NCBI RefSeq assembly: GCF_963678635.1
Contig: NC_087065.1
Location: forward strand, 17,867,623 to 17,931,622
DNA from: Symsagittifera roscoffensis
Lineage: Eukaryota > Xenacoelomorpha > Acoela > Convolutidae
Direction: 5' to 3'
Length of the DNA: 64,000 nt
A program made the position numbers and the translations under genes. The notes below the pieces were generated by a model. It ran no database searches and was not told the DNA's origin. It saw nothing but the letters and a program-made list of their open reading frames with translations. The first letter of the stretch is position 1. Every line of letters begins with the position of its first letter. This document shows positions 26,788-38,469 of this stretch, in pieces.

Positions 26788-27020
26788 AAAACATGTTTAA
26801 AAACCGGATCTTTTCTCGTTTTTCTCTCCACGTGATCCCAAAACTGTAACTATACACGGCTCACCTGATGTCGTCGCATTTGTTGCCTGTGATGTAGTTT
26901 CTCTGGTTGGCTGTTGAGTGGACGTCGCTTCTGCTATTGAAAGCAGGAAGATGACAAAAGTGACCATGTAGATAGCAATGGTTCTTAACGTGAGCTGAAG
27001 TCAATTTTATGGCTCTTTTC

Positions 27021-27236
27021 GGCTCTTTTCCAGTCCCCCCCCCTTTCAAATTCAATTTTGAAAAGCTTATTTAACCTTGTCATAATGCAATGACATTTGG
27101 CGTGGTGAACAAATCGACAACTGTGAACAGATTTGTTCTTCATACTTTACAGCGTAACATCACGCATTTAGCCTTAATAACACGTAAAACAAACATTAAA
27201 CTCGGTATTTTGAAAGGGGGGAACTAGAAAAGAGCC
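27021..27236. mobile_element. MITE-like TIR element, family A, copy 3
   Basis: Termini GGCTCTTTTCCAGTCCCC and GGGGGGAACTAGAAAAGAGCC. A perfect 8-bp duplication CTCTTTTC lies at 27013-27020 and 27237-27244. The target was itself a GGCTCTTTTC-like terminus, so it inserted into the end of another such element. Confidence 0.85.
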
Positions 27237-27295
27237 CTCTTTTCTAGTTGTAAAACAAAATGAACAACCAAAAAAGCGATGACAAGACATTCAGA

Positions 27296-27514
27296 GGCTT
27301 TTTTCCACTCGCCTTCCCCCAATACCCTCGCCATCTAACATAAGCATCAATTTTGTGGTGTAGCGATGGATTTTACAACGTCAAGTGTAAAGACAAAATA
27401 GGTTTGTCGTGGCATGGTTAGTATGCATGCCACTTGGTAACTATCGAAAAATTTGAATAAAAAGTTAATTGCAAAAACTCGCAGATGGGGGGCGGGGGGT
27501 CGAGAAAAAGAGCC
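27296..27514. mobile_element. MITE-like TIR element, family B, diverged copy
   Basis: Ends GGCTTTTTTCCACTCGCCTT and GGGGTCGAGAAAAAGAGCC surround a family B core (GGTGTAGCGATGG, GCATGCCACTTGG). The flanks share only ATTCA, so no clean target duplication is left. Confidence 0.65.
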
Positions 27515-27720
27515 AATTCATGATTTATCGCGGTATAGTATGAGCAACAAATGTTCTCAGGAAAGCTGATTATTTAACTATGACATTATTTAGTTTTATT
27601 TTTAAATTGGAAAGGAACCGACGTAAAATGATTTATGAAATATCTTATATAGCCATACAACACCTTGTGCCATTATGACAAAAAACCGTCAGTACCGTCT
27701 ACCTCCAAAATTGAAAACTT

Positions 27721-27944
27721 GGCTCTTTTTCACCACAAACCCCCCCCCCTCATCATTTGAACTTCAGCTTTGAAAACTGCTTTTACGTAGTCATAGTGTA
27801 ATGAAACTTTGAATGGTGAACAACTTAATTGTTATGAGCACATTTGTTTCTTCGAACCATCTTAACATCGCGCATTCAGACATAATAACACGTAAGACAA
27901 CCGAGAAGATCTAAGCTTTGAAATGAGGGGAGTGGAAAAGAGCC
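27721..27944. mobile_element. MITE-like TIR element, family A, copy 4 (diverged)
   Basis: Ends GGCTCTTTTTCACC and GGAGTGGAAAAGAGCC, with core CATAATAACACGTAAGACAA. The flanks GAAAACTT (27713-27720) and TAAAACTT (27945-27952) match at 7 of 8. Confidence 0.7.
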
Positions 27945-27952
27945 TAAAACTT

Positions 27953-28882
27953 TTCTTAAAATTTAGAAAAAGTAGAGTTGCACTATAACCCAGGTATCCA
28001 GGATTTTCTCAAAGGGGGGGGGGGTGTTTCCTTGAAGAAAAATAGTAGGGCTTGTCAGCAAAAATTGATTGCCCTAAATTAGCACCAAAGTTGGGGCCCT
28101 TTGGCGCTCTTTTCCAGTTCCCCCTTGATATTGACTTTTTATGTTATAAGCTGCCCCAAAAGCTCTCAGCGTGAACAGGTGAACACACTTGTACAGCATT
28201 TATAACATGCAAACGTGCCAGGACATTTGTGTCCCAGACATTTATGTCCCGGCAAAAACAGTCCAAAATGCAAAAAGTGTCCAAGACATTTGGTTCCCAG
28301 ATAAAATTGTCCCAAAACTGTCCGGGCTGTTGCCACACTAGTTAATGACCGGATTAATTTGATAAGCTCTCAATAGGAAGGATTAAATCGATAAGGCCAC
28401 GCAACTGAGCAATTTGACCAGAAATTACTTTGCGCAGCATATTAGAGACGAAATTAACAAACTTAGGGGATCAAAACCCTAAGGGGTTGCACACGTTGCC
28501 CGATTCCACACCACCCCTTCCTTAATCCGCTACTGCTCCAATTATAGCTCAAGTCAGTATCAAAAAGTTGTAGCCCCTTGCTGTGGTTTTACTGTGAAGG
28601 GTAGGGGGCTTTAACGGGAAAGACTTGATTTTCCTTGTTGTAGGTGACCAAATGGTGTGTTTGAAACTGAGAAAAAAACAAAGCTAAAACTTCCAATTTT
28701 TAAAAGAATCGGGAATCGGGCATGTGGATTTATGAAAATCACCGGAGGTGAAAAAAAGACGAACGAATTTACCTCCCAAAGAGGTGAGTAGATTTGCAGC
28801 TTGTATTCTTAATTGAAGAGAGCCGACAGTTGACTTTAAAACAAAAACCTCGCTTTTCCCCTTGTACGCAGGCTTTTTTACC
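27953..28882. other. MITE debris and short tandem motifs
   Basis: A partial family A-type end lies at 28105-28140 (CGCTCTTTTCCAGTTCCCCC), related to the 28883 element but without its other terminus. It is followed by a run of diverged GACATTTRTGTCCC motifs (28215-28310). No gene recognised. Confidence 0.45.
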
Positions 28883-29107
28883 GGCTCTTTTCCAGTTTCC
28901 CACCCCCCTCGAAAAAATACAAAACAAAACTGTTCAAAAACTGTTCACACGGCATTTTGCATGTTAAAAATGCTGCAAAAATTTGTTCACCTGTTCACGC
29001 TCACACGTTTTAACGCAGTTTATAACATAAAATTCAGTTTAAATAGACTTTCATATATTAAATTTCAGAAAATATCAAAGGGGGGGGGGGGCGACTGGAA
29101 GAGAGCC
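28883..29107. mobile_element. MITE-like TIR element, family A-type termini, different core
   Basis: Termini GGCTCTTTTCCAGTTTCCC and GGGGCGACTGGAAGAGAGCC. A perfect 8-bp duplication TTTTTACC lies at 28875-28882 and 29108-29115. The core (AAAAACTGTTCACACGGC, TTGTTCACCTGTTCACG) differs from the other A copies, so it is a subfamily. Confidence 0.85.
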
Positions 29108-29518
29108 TTTTTACCAAATGCATTTGGTAAAGTCATGATATACGGGATCTACTTAATTCTTGAAACTTGACCATTTTGATAAAATGTCGATATCGTTTAA
29201 CTTAATCATACAGACAAATATTACCAAACATCTTTACAGATATTTTCGGGTCTTTTCGTAGAAGCATCCCCAGCAAGTTAATGCCCCTCGCATGATAGCA
29301 AAATCACAGGAGGGAGCTATAATTTTTCTGTTATTGGCTGGCGGGGGGCTATACCTCAAAATTTTAGAAAAAAAAAGTTATGAAATTATAATTCAGTTAA
29401 AATTGCAGTAGGACTGGAAAAGAGCCCCGGACTTTCCAGTGAAGAGTTTTCCAAATTTGATTGAATTCAATGCTGTTGAAATTTGTTGCACGTGGTGATA
29501 AATTTTGGAAGTTTTTGC

Positions 29519-29733
29519 GGCTCTTTTATACTCCCCCGCCTTTCAAAATATCGATTTTTATGTTTGTTGTACGTGTTATTACGGCTAAATGCGTGATGTT
29601 ACGATGTAAAGTATGAAAATCAAATATATTCACAGCTGTCGTTTTGTTCACCCTGCCAATTATAGTTGCACTATGACAACGTTAAAAAAACTTTTCAAAA
29701 TTGAATTTTAAAGGGGGAAACTGGAAAACAGCC
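29519..29733. mobile_element. MITE-like TIR element, family A, copy 5
   Basis: Ends GGCTCTTTTATACTCCCCC and GGGGGAAACTGGAAAACAGCC. The core CGTGTTATTACGGCTAAATG matches copy 1 in the same orientation. No clear target duplication. Confidence 0.7.
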
Positions 29734-29741
29734 CATTTTCC

Positions 29742-29948
29742 AGCTGTTTTTCTTACCCCCCCCCCCCCCCGTCGACAACTGTGAGTTTTTTGAGTATTTT
29801 TTACTTCACAATAACCAATTAAAACAAAAATTGGCATGCGGACTAATTAGGCCATGAAAAACACCTTTATGCCCATACTTAACCTTGTAAGCCCCGTCGT
29901 TACACCATTAATTCGATGCTTAAGTAAGGTGGGAAAAGCAAAAAAGCC
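29742..29948. mobile_element. MITE-like TIR element, family B, inverted diverged copy
   Basis: Poly-C beside a degraded left end (AGCTGTTTTTCTTACCCCC). The core is inverted relative to the 26574 copy (GGCATGCGGACTAATTAG), and the terminus is GGGAAAAGCAAAAAAGCC. It lies 8 bp from family A copy 5. Confidence 0.6.
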
Positions 29949-31329
29949 CTTTTCTAGGTATTTAGACCAGATGCAGATTTAGGGGAGGAGTGGTATGCGG
30001 ACTCCTGATTCCCTCCGGGATTTGATTCCCTCAACAACCATTGTATTGTTTTATGAATTCCATTTTAGGCCGATGGAAGCCAATATATACCAATTTTGAA
30101 AGGGAGCGCGCGCCAAGAAAAGCATTGTTTTATTGTATTCTCGCTAAGTTTTAATTAAAAGAAACAAAAAACAACGGTGAATTCATAGTTTAAAATAATG
30201 AAATTAGGGTTGAACAAAGTTTTAATATTTAAAGTTTCACGGAAATGGCACTGAAAGTTTAGCTTTACCAATGAAAAGGGCTTCTCGAAGGCCTTCCTGC
30301 ACCTTAAAGGACAAGATAGCATTTCATGAACTTCCAAATAATTTTTTTTTCATAACCAAGGACTTCGAAGGAAAGTTACATGGTAAGCCCTAAATTGACA
30401 ATGATGAAATGACTGATAAGCAGAAGTTAGAAGGAATGGAATCGCAGCATATGATCAGATCAGTTATCCCCCATGCTTTTTGAGCTCAAAGAGCATATTG
30501 CTGGTGTGAAATGGATGCCTTGACCCTCGAAATTGAACGGGAAAATGGTTGAACTAGATGCCGCTAACGAATTGCCGACATCAAAGAATCTCCCGATATT
30601 AGAGACTCTCGGCCAGCATTCAGCCCCTCTCCTAGTCTAAGCAAAACCCGATATAATGGTCTCAATAAATTAGTTTTGTTCGCAGCTCACGGTTTGCGCT
30701 TTAGCCGTATCATAATCAAATTATAAAACAGAGGGGATATGCCGCTCCCGAGTTCCGGCATTCCCAAAAAACACTTTGATTCACAGTGGTTTTTGCAGTT
30801 TAGGCATGTTAGTCTCAATGAGCAAAAATGTTCGAGATTTATTTATTCACAAAAAGTTATTTGTACACTGGAGCACATCAGGCAACATGTTATCATAGCA
30901 GTCAACCATCTAAACGATCATGACTTGTCCTTGTCTGCTGTAATCTAAAATCAATCACTTGTGCTATTCAATCTAATGAGTCAAAGCCAAATTAACTGGT
31001 ATTGATCAAAGTGCTCGCACACTGCGAAATGGTTCTTTTGTCGCTCGACCAAAATTGTAAATGCGTTGAGATAATTGTATGTTCTCAAACCGAAACCTCT
31101 CTTTTGGATTAAAGGTCGATTATTGATTTTGTTCTAAATTAAATTTTCGGACTAATGAGATACTACTAAAAAAACACAACCTATATCCTGTAATTCCGGT
31201 GTTTAGGATCAGCTCCTCAAATATCTAACCTTATCGCGCAGCCAGCAAAAGCAGGAAACTCAGCTCGAAATAAAAAAAAAAACAAGGGACGCAGTTCCGC
31301 AAAACCTGCAAGAATCCTGAGAATTCTTA
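29949..31329. other. Stretch without recognisable genes
   Basis: No family signature in the short open frames (for example 30739-30948 plus, 30155-30337 minus). It may be eroded retroelement sequence leading into the gag relic. Confidence 0.35.
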
Positions 31330-32080
31330 TTCATTGAGAGTAAACAAAAGTGGACTCCAAAACAAGTGGACAATGAATTTTCTTCCAGAAGACAACGCGC
31401 GGATCTGACGAATCCCTACAATGGTCAACTAATGAAAAAGCGTCCTGTTCGAAGGTGGGAAAAGCATGCAGAATTGCGGGGAAATAATCATTTCGCACGG
31501 GTACGTCAACTTAAGATGACTTCAGACAAGAAAAGGTCCTTCCAGAAAGGAGAGTTTGTTGCATTGACAACAAAAAGGTAGATTCGGAGGCAGACGACTT
31601 ATCCATCAACATTGAATTCCCAGACACAGCGGCAGATTTACACTTGTGTGTTGACTCATCATCTTAGGATATCCAGAACTCACCAGAATGCGTCCGACAA
31701 CAACCATTCTGGTGCAACAACCGATGAAATTATTGAAGGTAACAAAAACTGTATCAGTATGGGGGAAGTGGAACTCATGTTCATCGCTGACAACGGCAGT
31801 GTAGCCCCACTAGTTCCGAAATGGATGGCCAAAAAGGTGGTGGAAACTTGTAACAAGTCCTTTTGGGAACCATAACAAAACCCGCGTGAGGTAAAAACCT
31901 AAAGAAGCACGGAGCAATTCAAAGTTATGGGACAGTAGTGACGGATCTACAGTTAGCTGGTTGGCGGATCGTGGACGCCTCTATCTAAGTTACAGATAAT
32001 GGTTTCAAGACAATACTGGGACGAAATGAATTGAAAAAGTTTTGAATCCCGCTGAAACTGTAATCTTTTGGCAGCAAAGA
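31330..32080 (+). pseudogene. Decayed gypsy-type gag C-terminus and protease
   Basis: The plus strand gives a gag-like basic segment with a knuckle remnant (HAELRGNNHFARV, about 31468-31502). An acidic linker follows (EADDLSINIEFPDTAADLHL). A frame change then leads to a retropepsin-like stretch, VELMFIADNGSVAPLV (about 31768-31815), and later KTILGRNELKKF (about 32012-32047). Stops and frameshifts break it. The order gag knuckle, protease flap and ILGR matches gypsy-type elements. It may belong to the same old family as the relic at 1-1174. Confidence 0.6.
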
Positions 32081-32899
32081 CACAATTTACCGTTTCCTGT
32101 AAGGAAAGGGTAAAATTGTGGAAATATCATTAGAAGACTGCGAAGAGAAAATGAGACTCGTTAGTAAGTTTTACGGCCCATTCACATGAGTAAGAGCTGC
32201 AAGCAATTCCCCAAATTGGTCAAAACTTTATCAAAAATTTTAAGACACACACTTAATTGGTAGACTTTTTCCAATTAATCGAAAAGAGAAGGTAGAAAAA
32301 GAACTGAATCGGTTACAAAAAACTAAGAATCTGGAAAAAATGTTGAACGAAATCAATTTATTGAACTCGCACTATACGCAAATGGTGTACAAAGTAATTA
32401 TGTTTAATGGGTTTTTAATAACTAGACTTTTTAGATTATGATGCGTTTATTAATTTATGAAGTTTATTAATTTTGATATTTTATTACGAGAGACGAGTGG
32501 CGTAAATTGGTTAGCAAAAAACAGTTTGAACTTTTTTGACCTTTCATTTTATCCAGAAACTAAATACAAACTCAGATTTACAAGCTAGCATAGAAAATTA
32601 GGTTGCATTTGAGTGGTTAGGCCGAAACTCTTGAATGAAGCTCGCAAAACCTCAAAAGAAGAGGACAGACTCCAACAACAACATCCCGGAGTCCCTAAAG
32701 TGGAAACATGCAAACTAGTTGAACGCAACAAAAAATCAATTTCAACAGACTTCAAAAAAAAATCGATCATCGATGGTCAGCGAATTAACTTCGGTCATCA
32801 GTAGAAAAATGATCTAACAATACTTCTAAAACCAAGAGAAACATCCCACTATCGTTGACAGTGTACCCATAGATAACACAACAAATGACTTGCAAAAAA

Positions 32900-34640
32900 T
32901 TTGACCGATAGTTTTTTCTCCACATCTAAACAACTGCGAAAAAAGAACAGAGGGAATTTATACGTAGGATCAAACAACTCGAATGGGAAGAAACCAAATT
33001 TCTATAAAGTTTTATAAATAAGTCCCGTGAGAAAAACAAAACACTTGAACCTGAAAACAATGCCGCAATCCATTTCACTTTATTTGAAAAAAGCCATCAA
33101 ATACCCCAACAAGCTGCAATCCTAGTGTTGCAAATAAACTTGAAATTTTGAAGGTGGGAAGAATTATATCACTAGCTACCCCACAAAAAAGGATACCGAG
33201 CAGGCTAAGAGCTGTCAAAAAATTGCTTTTCTCTCACCAGCAGCAAAACTCGTAGCTTTTTCTTTCCACAATTTTTTTATCAACATAAGAACTCCAGAAT
33301 GCCAAGACGGCCTCAGAAAAAAAACCACTCTAAATTGCATCTCATTTTACAAAAAAGCTGGTTTGAACAAGGATAAGTCATGTCAAAGAACGCTAACGGT
33401 GACCCTAGATTTGACTGCAGCCTTTGATACTGAAAATCATTATCAGCTTATCAATTTTTTTGCTAGCTCTAACCTATTCAACATCGCAAAAACTTAAAAT
33501 TATTACCCTCTTTTGCGCAAAATAGATATATGTAAAATTGCGAGATATCAAGTTAAAACACAAGAATTTAAAACAAGGTGTCCACCAAGGTTTTGTGCTA
33601 TCCTCAACTAACTTATTTACGTCCGTAGGCGCCAACCCGATGGTAATAACATCAATTTTTTTTAAATTGTAGGCAATTAAAACCTCACATTACCTGGTCT
33701 CGAAATAAAATATTTACTGGAAGATATTTCATCCAAAATTAAACAATCTGAACAACTAGTTTAAAATCAGAAGTTTTTTGGTATTAAAAGATAATTCAAC
33801 ATGATCTATATTTTCAACATAGATTGTTCAGTTTTCACTTGAAACAACCATAATAATCAATGGCATAAAATTACCTATTTGAATCCCGAAAACTCTCAAC
33901 TTACGTTTGACAACTCACTCAAAATTCACGAGCATTTTAAAAAGATCGGCGATAAAACCCAAAAACAAGCAACCTTCTCAGCAAACGTCAACGTTTTGTA
34001 AAAGGCAATTGGGACGAGTGCCTTGAACTCTACATCTCTGGACTTCAATACACAATGCTTTACCCCAATATAAAATTGGAAAATACCAAAAGTAAAAGTC
34101 CCTGATGAAAACTGGCTGACGTCAGGTACTCTAATTGCACGTGTTATTCGAACTCTTATTCTGAAACAATTATTTAGTCCGGAGGTAAATTCAAAAGTTT
34201 GGGGCAGTATAGTAATTTAGAAGAGTTGACTGTTGTGGCAGAGTTTGAGGGTACAATTTTTACTGTTTTTCTAAAGTTCTGGTTTATAATTCAAAAATAT
34301 TAGCTTTCATTTTCTAACAATTTCCCCGCTCTGTTCAATCGTTTTTCTTGGCACTAAAAGATTAGGTTTGAAAAGCTTCTTGCTCAAAAGGATTGACTGA
34401 GTTCTTTTACTGGAATGGCACGTAGTTACCATCAGTTAATGAACAGGAATGTACCCGACATGTGCCCCAGTTGTTGCCTAGGACCACAGACCACCGAAAA
34501 TGTGTTTCATTATCTGGTACACCCTACTTTACTTACAATCTAGAGCTTGTTCGAAAAATCCCGAAGAAGTTGCCGAACATCTGTAACTTATCACAAAACC
34601 TCAACTGACGCTAGCTTTTCTCGGCTCAACCCACTAACTA
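32900..34640 (+). pseudogene. Decayed non-LTR retrotransposon (LINE), copy 1
   Basis: RT block VTLDLTAAFDTENH lies at 33399-33440, with later RT/thumb traces (FDNSLKIHEHFKKI near 33908). A C-terminal Cys/His motif CPSCCLGPQTTENVFHYLVH is found near 34461-34520. These are the marks of a Jockey/CR1-type ORF2. Many stops and frame changes. The upstream limit is uncertain. Confidence 0.6.
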
Positions 34641-35599
34641 AAAGATGCCTGATTAAGACAGGTTTGGTGTTTAACCTAGCTCTCTGCACGCCAAAACGTT
34701 TGCCCCAAAACGGTTTTTTTTAACTTATCAAAAATTTTCTCTTTTTTGCTATACTGTGCTAAACAGAGAGGAGGTGTGGACACCCGCAGGAAGAAGCTAT
34801 CACTGCAACAGGTGGTTTCCTTTCTATGGGGTTTCTGCCACAAGAGTCGCTGGGAGAAAAGCATTGATCGAATTGACAAGACGACCCAATATCTCAACCA
34901 ATAAGAACAAAAGTTCTCTAATTTTTTCTCTCTATCTATCTCTCAGTCAAAAACAATCTCTCCGATTCAATCAAAAAAAGTTCAAATTAGAAAATGATGA
35001 TCTAAAAAAATTTGTTTTGTTTCGAATATCAGCCAAAACAGCAATTGTATGTCATATTTTGTTTAACATCTAACTTCTTAGCGATAGCAGTGATTGTAAG
35101 TGCAAATACTTGTTAGAAAAAACGCCAAGAAGCTTAAGTAATTTTGAAAAATCAAAACAGATTGTCACAGAAAACCATTTTGAATAACCGTAAAAAAATT
35201 TCCTAGTTGATCAGTTAAAATTTCTACATTTTTTACTGGTCAAACTACGCTCCAAAAACTATGCTTCAAAACTGTTTTTCAAATGAAAAAAATAAAGGTG
35301 AAAAAACTTCTACCTAGGAAATTTGCTGAGTATGACCAATGACATGTGCCGTCGTAATTGTAACTTCTGTTATACTTAGACGTTTATTTTCTAATTGATT
35401 GTAAGTTTTTTATCCCACCAGCCATTTTTCGTAAAATTAACTCAACTCATCTTTGGAATTTAGGTACTGAGTGAGAATCACTTCGAAAACTCATTCCATT
35501 TTTTCTCCAATTAGTTTTTCAGCTAACTCGAATAGAATGTTTTTCTTTTTTTTCTTTGAGTATTTTGACGGAAATTTTTAAAAGGATGTCTTTGAGCTG
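34641..35599. other. Stretch without recognisable genes between LINE copies
   Basis: AT-rich, with no conserved motif seen. The open frame at 34756-35073 has no family signature. Confidence 0.35.
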
Positions 35600-36950
35600 G
35601 TCAAGAAATTGAACGTTGCGAAATCACCATTCAATTTTATAGCCCATTTTTTGATTGACTTCAGCCTTCAATACTACTGATCACATAAACTAGTCAACAA
35701 TTTCGCCCGCTCAAACCTATCTAATAGCACCAAAGTTTAGGTTTTTGCTTACCTTCGCGCAAAATGCACATATGTTAATTCAGAGATATCAAATTCAAAC
35801 GCAGTATGGTAAAACAAGGATGGTTCTATCCATAGGCCCTCGATCCACTAAAAAAAGTTTCCTCTTACGCAGACGATATAATCCTCACATTACCTGGTCT
35901 CAAACAAATAAGTTACCGTAAGTTATTAATCAAAATTTAGTCAGCCTTAACAACTGGCTTAGAATGAGATTTCTTTCTTTTTCAAAAGACAAATAAACGG
36001 CGTCTATCTATTCGACCTCGATTAATAAATTTTTCTGGATTTTAATCAACTGTAATGGTCGATGGCATTGAACTACCTACTACTTGAAACCGAAAACACT
36101 CGGATCACTATCGAAAACTAACTTTACTTTCAAAGGAATTTTAAAAAGACCTGAGACAAAATCCAAACAAGAAAAATTGTTCTCAGAGAACGCACTAGTA
36201 GACTTTGTGACGCTCCAAGGGAGGAGTGTCTTGAAAACTGCAGCTCCCAACTTGAACTACACAAAAATTTTCTTCAATATGGTAGCGCTTCAAAAAAAAG
36301 GTCACTAAGAACAACAATATGGTCTTAAAAGTGATTAACATCATTGATCTTATAGACCCAAACTAAAATCATTCTGGTTCGAATACACATCAAAGTGCTA
36401 TCAAAGTAGTTCCCTCTTGGATGCTATCAAGATGATATAGCCAAACCTAACCCTAATGACCACAGAGTATATATTATCAGACCCACCAACAATATAATTT
36501 CAAGACTGAAATTCAACATCCTCTTGCCCAAATTCCAGAGAGAATCTCTGAGCATGATTATACTTGTGGAATTGAACATTTTCGCAGATTAGAAGTACAC
36601 AACTTCCTAGAGATCAATCTAAGCTGCTTGGCAGATTATCATCACTAGTATCGGGAAACAAGATGTACAATCTGGCAACTTCGATCCCTGTACTCCTGTA
36701 CTTTCTCAACTTTTCATAAATGATAAAATTTGACCCCAAATTTTCACAGCGACGGAAAGTATAAAAAATCCCTAAAGATTGATGGCTGATGTCAAATACC
36801 TTAGTTCTAATTTTTACTGCCGTTTTTATCTATCCTGTTGCTTTTTGGTCTGTTTAAGGGTCAACAAACACGTGTTACAATTTTAGACTATCAGCCGCAC
36901 TTAGTATACTTAAACATCAACTACCTCCATATAAGAAGAAACTAGCTGCG
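35600..36950 (+). pseudogene. Decayed LINE, copy 2
   Basis: It parallels copy 1: AFNTTDH near 35667, SYADDIILTLPGL at 35863-35901 (the YADD catalytic box), then a thumb-like segment near 36115-36180. The string ATCCTCACATTACCTGGTCT is shared with copy 1 (where its first base is lost) near 33685. Broken by many stops. Confidence 0.6.
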
Positions 36951-37373
36951 TCATAAATACCAAGCCAACGCGGTAATATTTAGAATTGAGTCTTATATAA
37001 AAAAGTTATTTTTGGTGAAAATTAAAAATACCTCATCCATTAGAGATGAGGTAGCCCCTTCATCGCCCTACTAACGGTCTAACTGTTTCAGGGCACCGGG
37101 CTTTGACTTCAACGCTCCCTGGAGAATAACGTTGTTATCAACCCATTTTCTGCTAACTAGAGGAATCGGTTCTATTCAATTATATCAATAAATGTTTTTG
37201 TCACCACTTCCCGATATCGGTAGGTTTTCATTCTATCTTTTCAAGTGACTGTTGTTGCTTGTTCGTTCCATCAACAGTTTCCTTTTGTTATTTCCAGTTT
37301 TCCCTGGAGGAATTGCAGTGATAGACTTGAAAAGACGATCTATCATTCTCAACAGCTTGAACGAAAATTCTCC

Positions 37374-37414
<41 letters not shown>

Positions 37415-37733
37415 ACTTTACTAAGTTGTTCAATCAATCATAGTCAACCTTAACATTTCAATCAGAAATCGCTGCAGCTAGAAATAAAACAGCAAATTAA
37501 TTGCTTTTGGAAAAAATTGCAGATCAGCAATTGTGTGTCACATGTTTTTTCACTTCAATTTTAACGTTATAGAACAATCTTAGCGATAAGAAATTTTTAG
37601 TTGCAAGTAAAAATCAGGAAAAACAGCTAAGATTTCAACCGATTTAGAATCTTTTCTATGAATAATTACCAAATTTTGTAACAGTGTAATCGTCTTTAAA
37701 TAATCATTGAAAAAATTCGAGCTTTCTATATCC
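36951..37733. other. Possible LINE tail, hairpin and (CT)n microsatellite
   Basis: ACCTCATC (37030-37037) and GATGAGGT (37045-37052) form a small hairpin, possibly part of the LINE 3' end. A CT dinucleotide run spans about 37376-37409. No gene. Confidence 0.5.
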
Positions 37734-37737
37734 AATT

Positions 37738-38147
37738 TGGAACCTGATCCAAACTACATTTTATGATTGGATAAATTAGATATTTTACCACTGTAAAGTA
37801 TTTAATATTAACCAATCATGATCCATCTAACTAACAACCCACTTATTTGTAAGTGCTGAAATTACTTGTAATTTCAGCACCAGAGAGATTTGAATTTAAC
37901 TTAGAAATTAGTTGTCTATCCAAGAGAACTTCAGCAGCCGCAACAAACCAGTATACCCTAGATCTATTGAGCCTAGCAGAGACTAGTTAAACATCCTGAG
38001 ACTAGGAAGTATAAGAGTAAGATTAGGATCGGTATTAGACTAAGAAGTTGCACGAATCTATCCGGCCGAAAATAAGATAGCGTGACGGGCAGACGGTGTA
38101 CCTTATCCGAAATTACTCTATGAGTTAACCACATCGGTCCTAACTCA
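37738..38147 (+). repeat. 5' LTR of right element
   Basis: 410 bp from TGGAACC to CTAACTCA. It contains a perfect 13-bp-arm hairpin (37853-37865 / 37868-37880, 2-nt loop). Confidence 0.95.
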
Positions 38148-38149
38148 TC

Positions 38150-38167
38150 TGGTGCGACCATAAATCT
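38150..38167 (+). promoter_or_regulatory. tRNA primer-binding site, right element
   Basis: TGGTGCGACCATAAATCT starts 2 nt inside the LTR. It matches the left copy except at position 15. Confidence 0.65.
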
Positions 38168-38235
38168 CGAATAAGACCTTAATAGTTTAGAATTAACCAA
38201 AAATTAGATTAGAATTTAGACAAAACATTTTTAAA

Positions 38236-38469
38236 ATGTTATACGATAATAATTTAATCGAAATGTCTCTACGACTCAATAGATCAGAGCCGATATTCCG
38301 AACGATAACAGAACTACCCGGAATTGGAAGAAGACTTCGAACACGAGACGACATACGACAAAGTAGAAACTTACCAAATAGTTTTATGATCGTACGGCAA
38401 AAGCCAACACAAACTTTTATAATTAGAATCTTATTAGCAAAGAATTTAGATTTTCATTTGCAAACATAA
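38236..38469 (+). CDS. Conserved 77-aa leader ORF, right copy
   Basis: Intact 77-codon ORF homologous to 23888-24121. Differences from the left copy are mostly synonymous, although this element has accumulated stops elsewhere. The Arg-rich centre (GIGRRLRTRDDIRQSRN) is kept. Function unknown. Confidence 0.6.
   Translation: MLYDNNLIEMSLRLNRSEPIFRTITELPGIGRRLRTRDDIRQSRNLPNSFMIVRQKPTQTFIIRILLAKNLDFHLQT

Noticed and set aside
34756-35073. 105-codon plus-strand frame near the LINE relics
   Set aside because: No motif, low-complexity second half and an overlapping antisense frame of similar length; consistent with chance.
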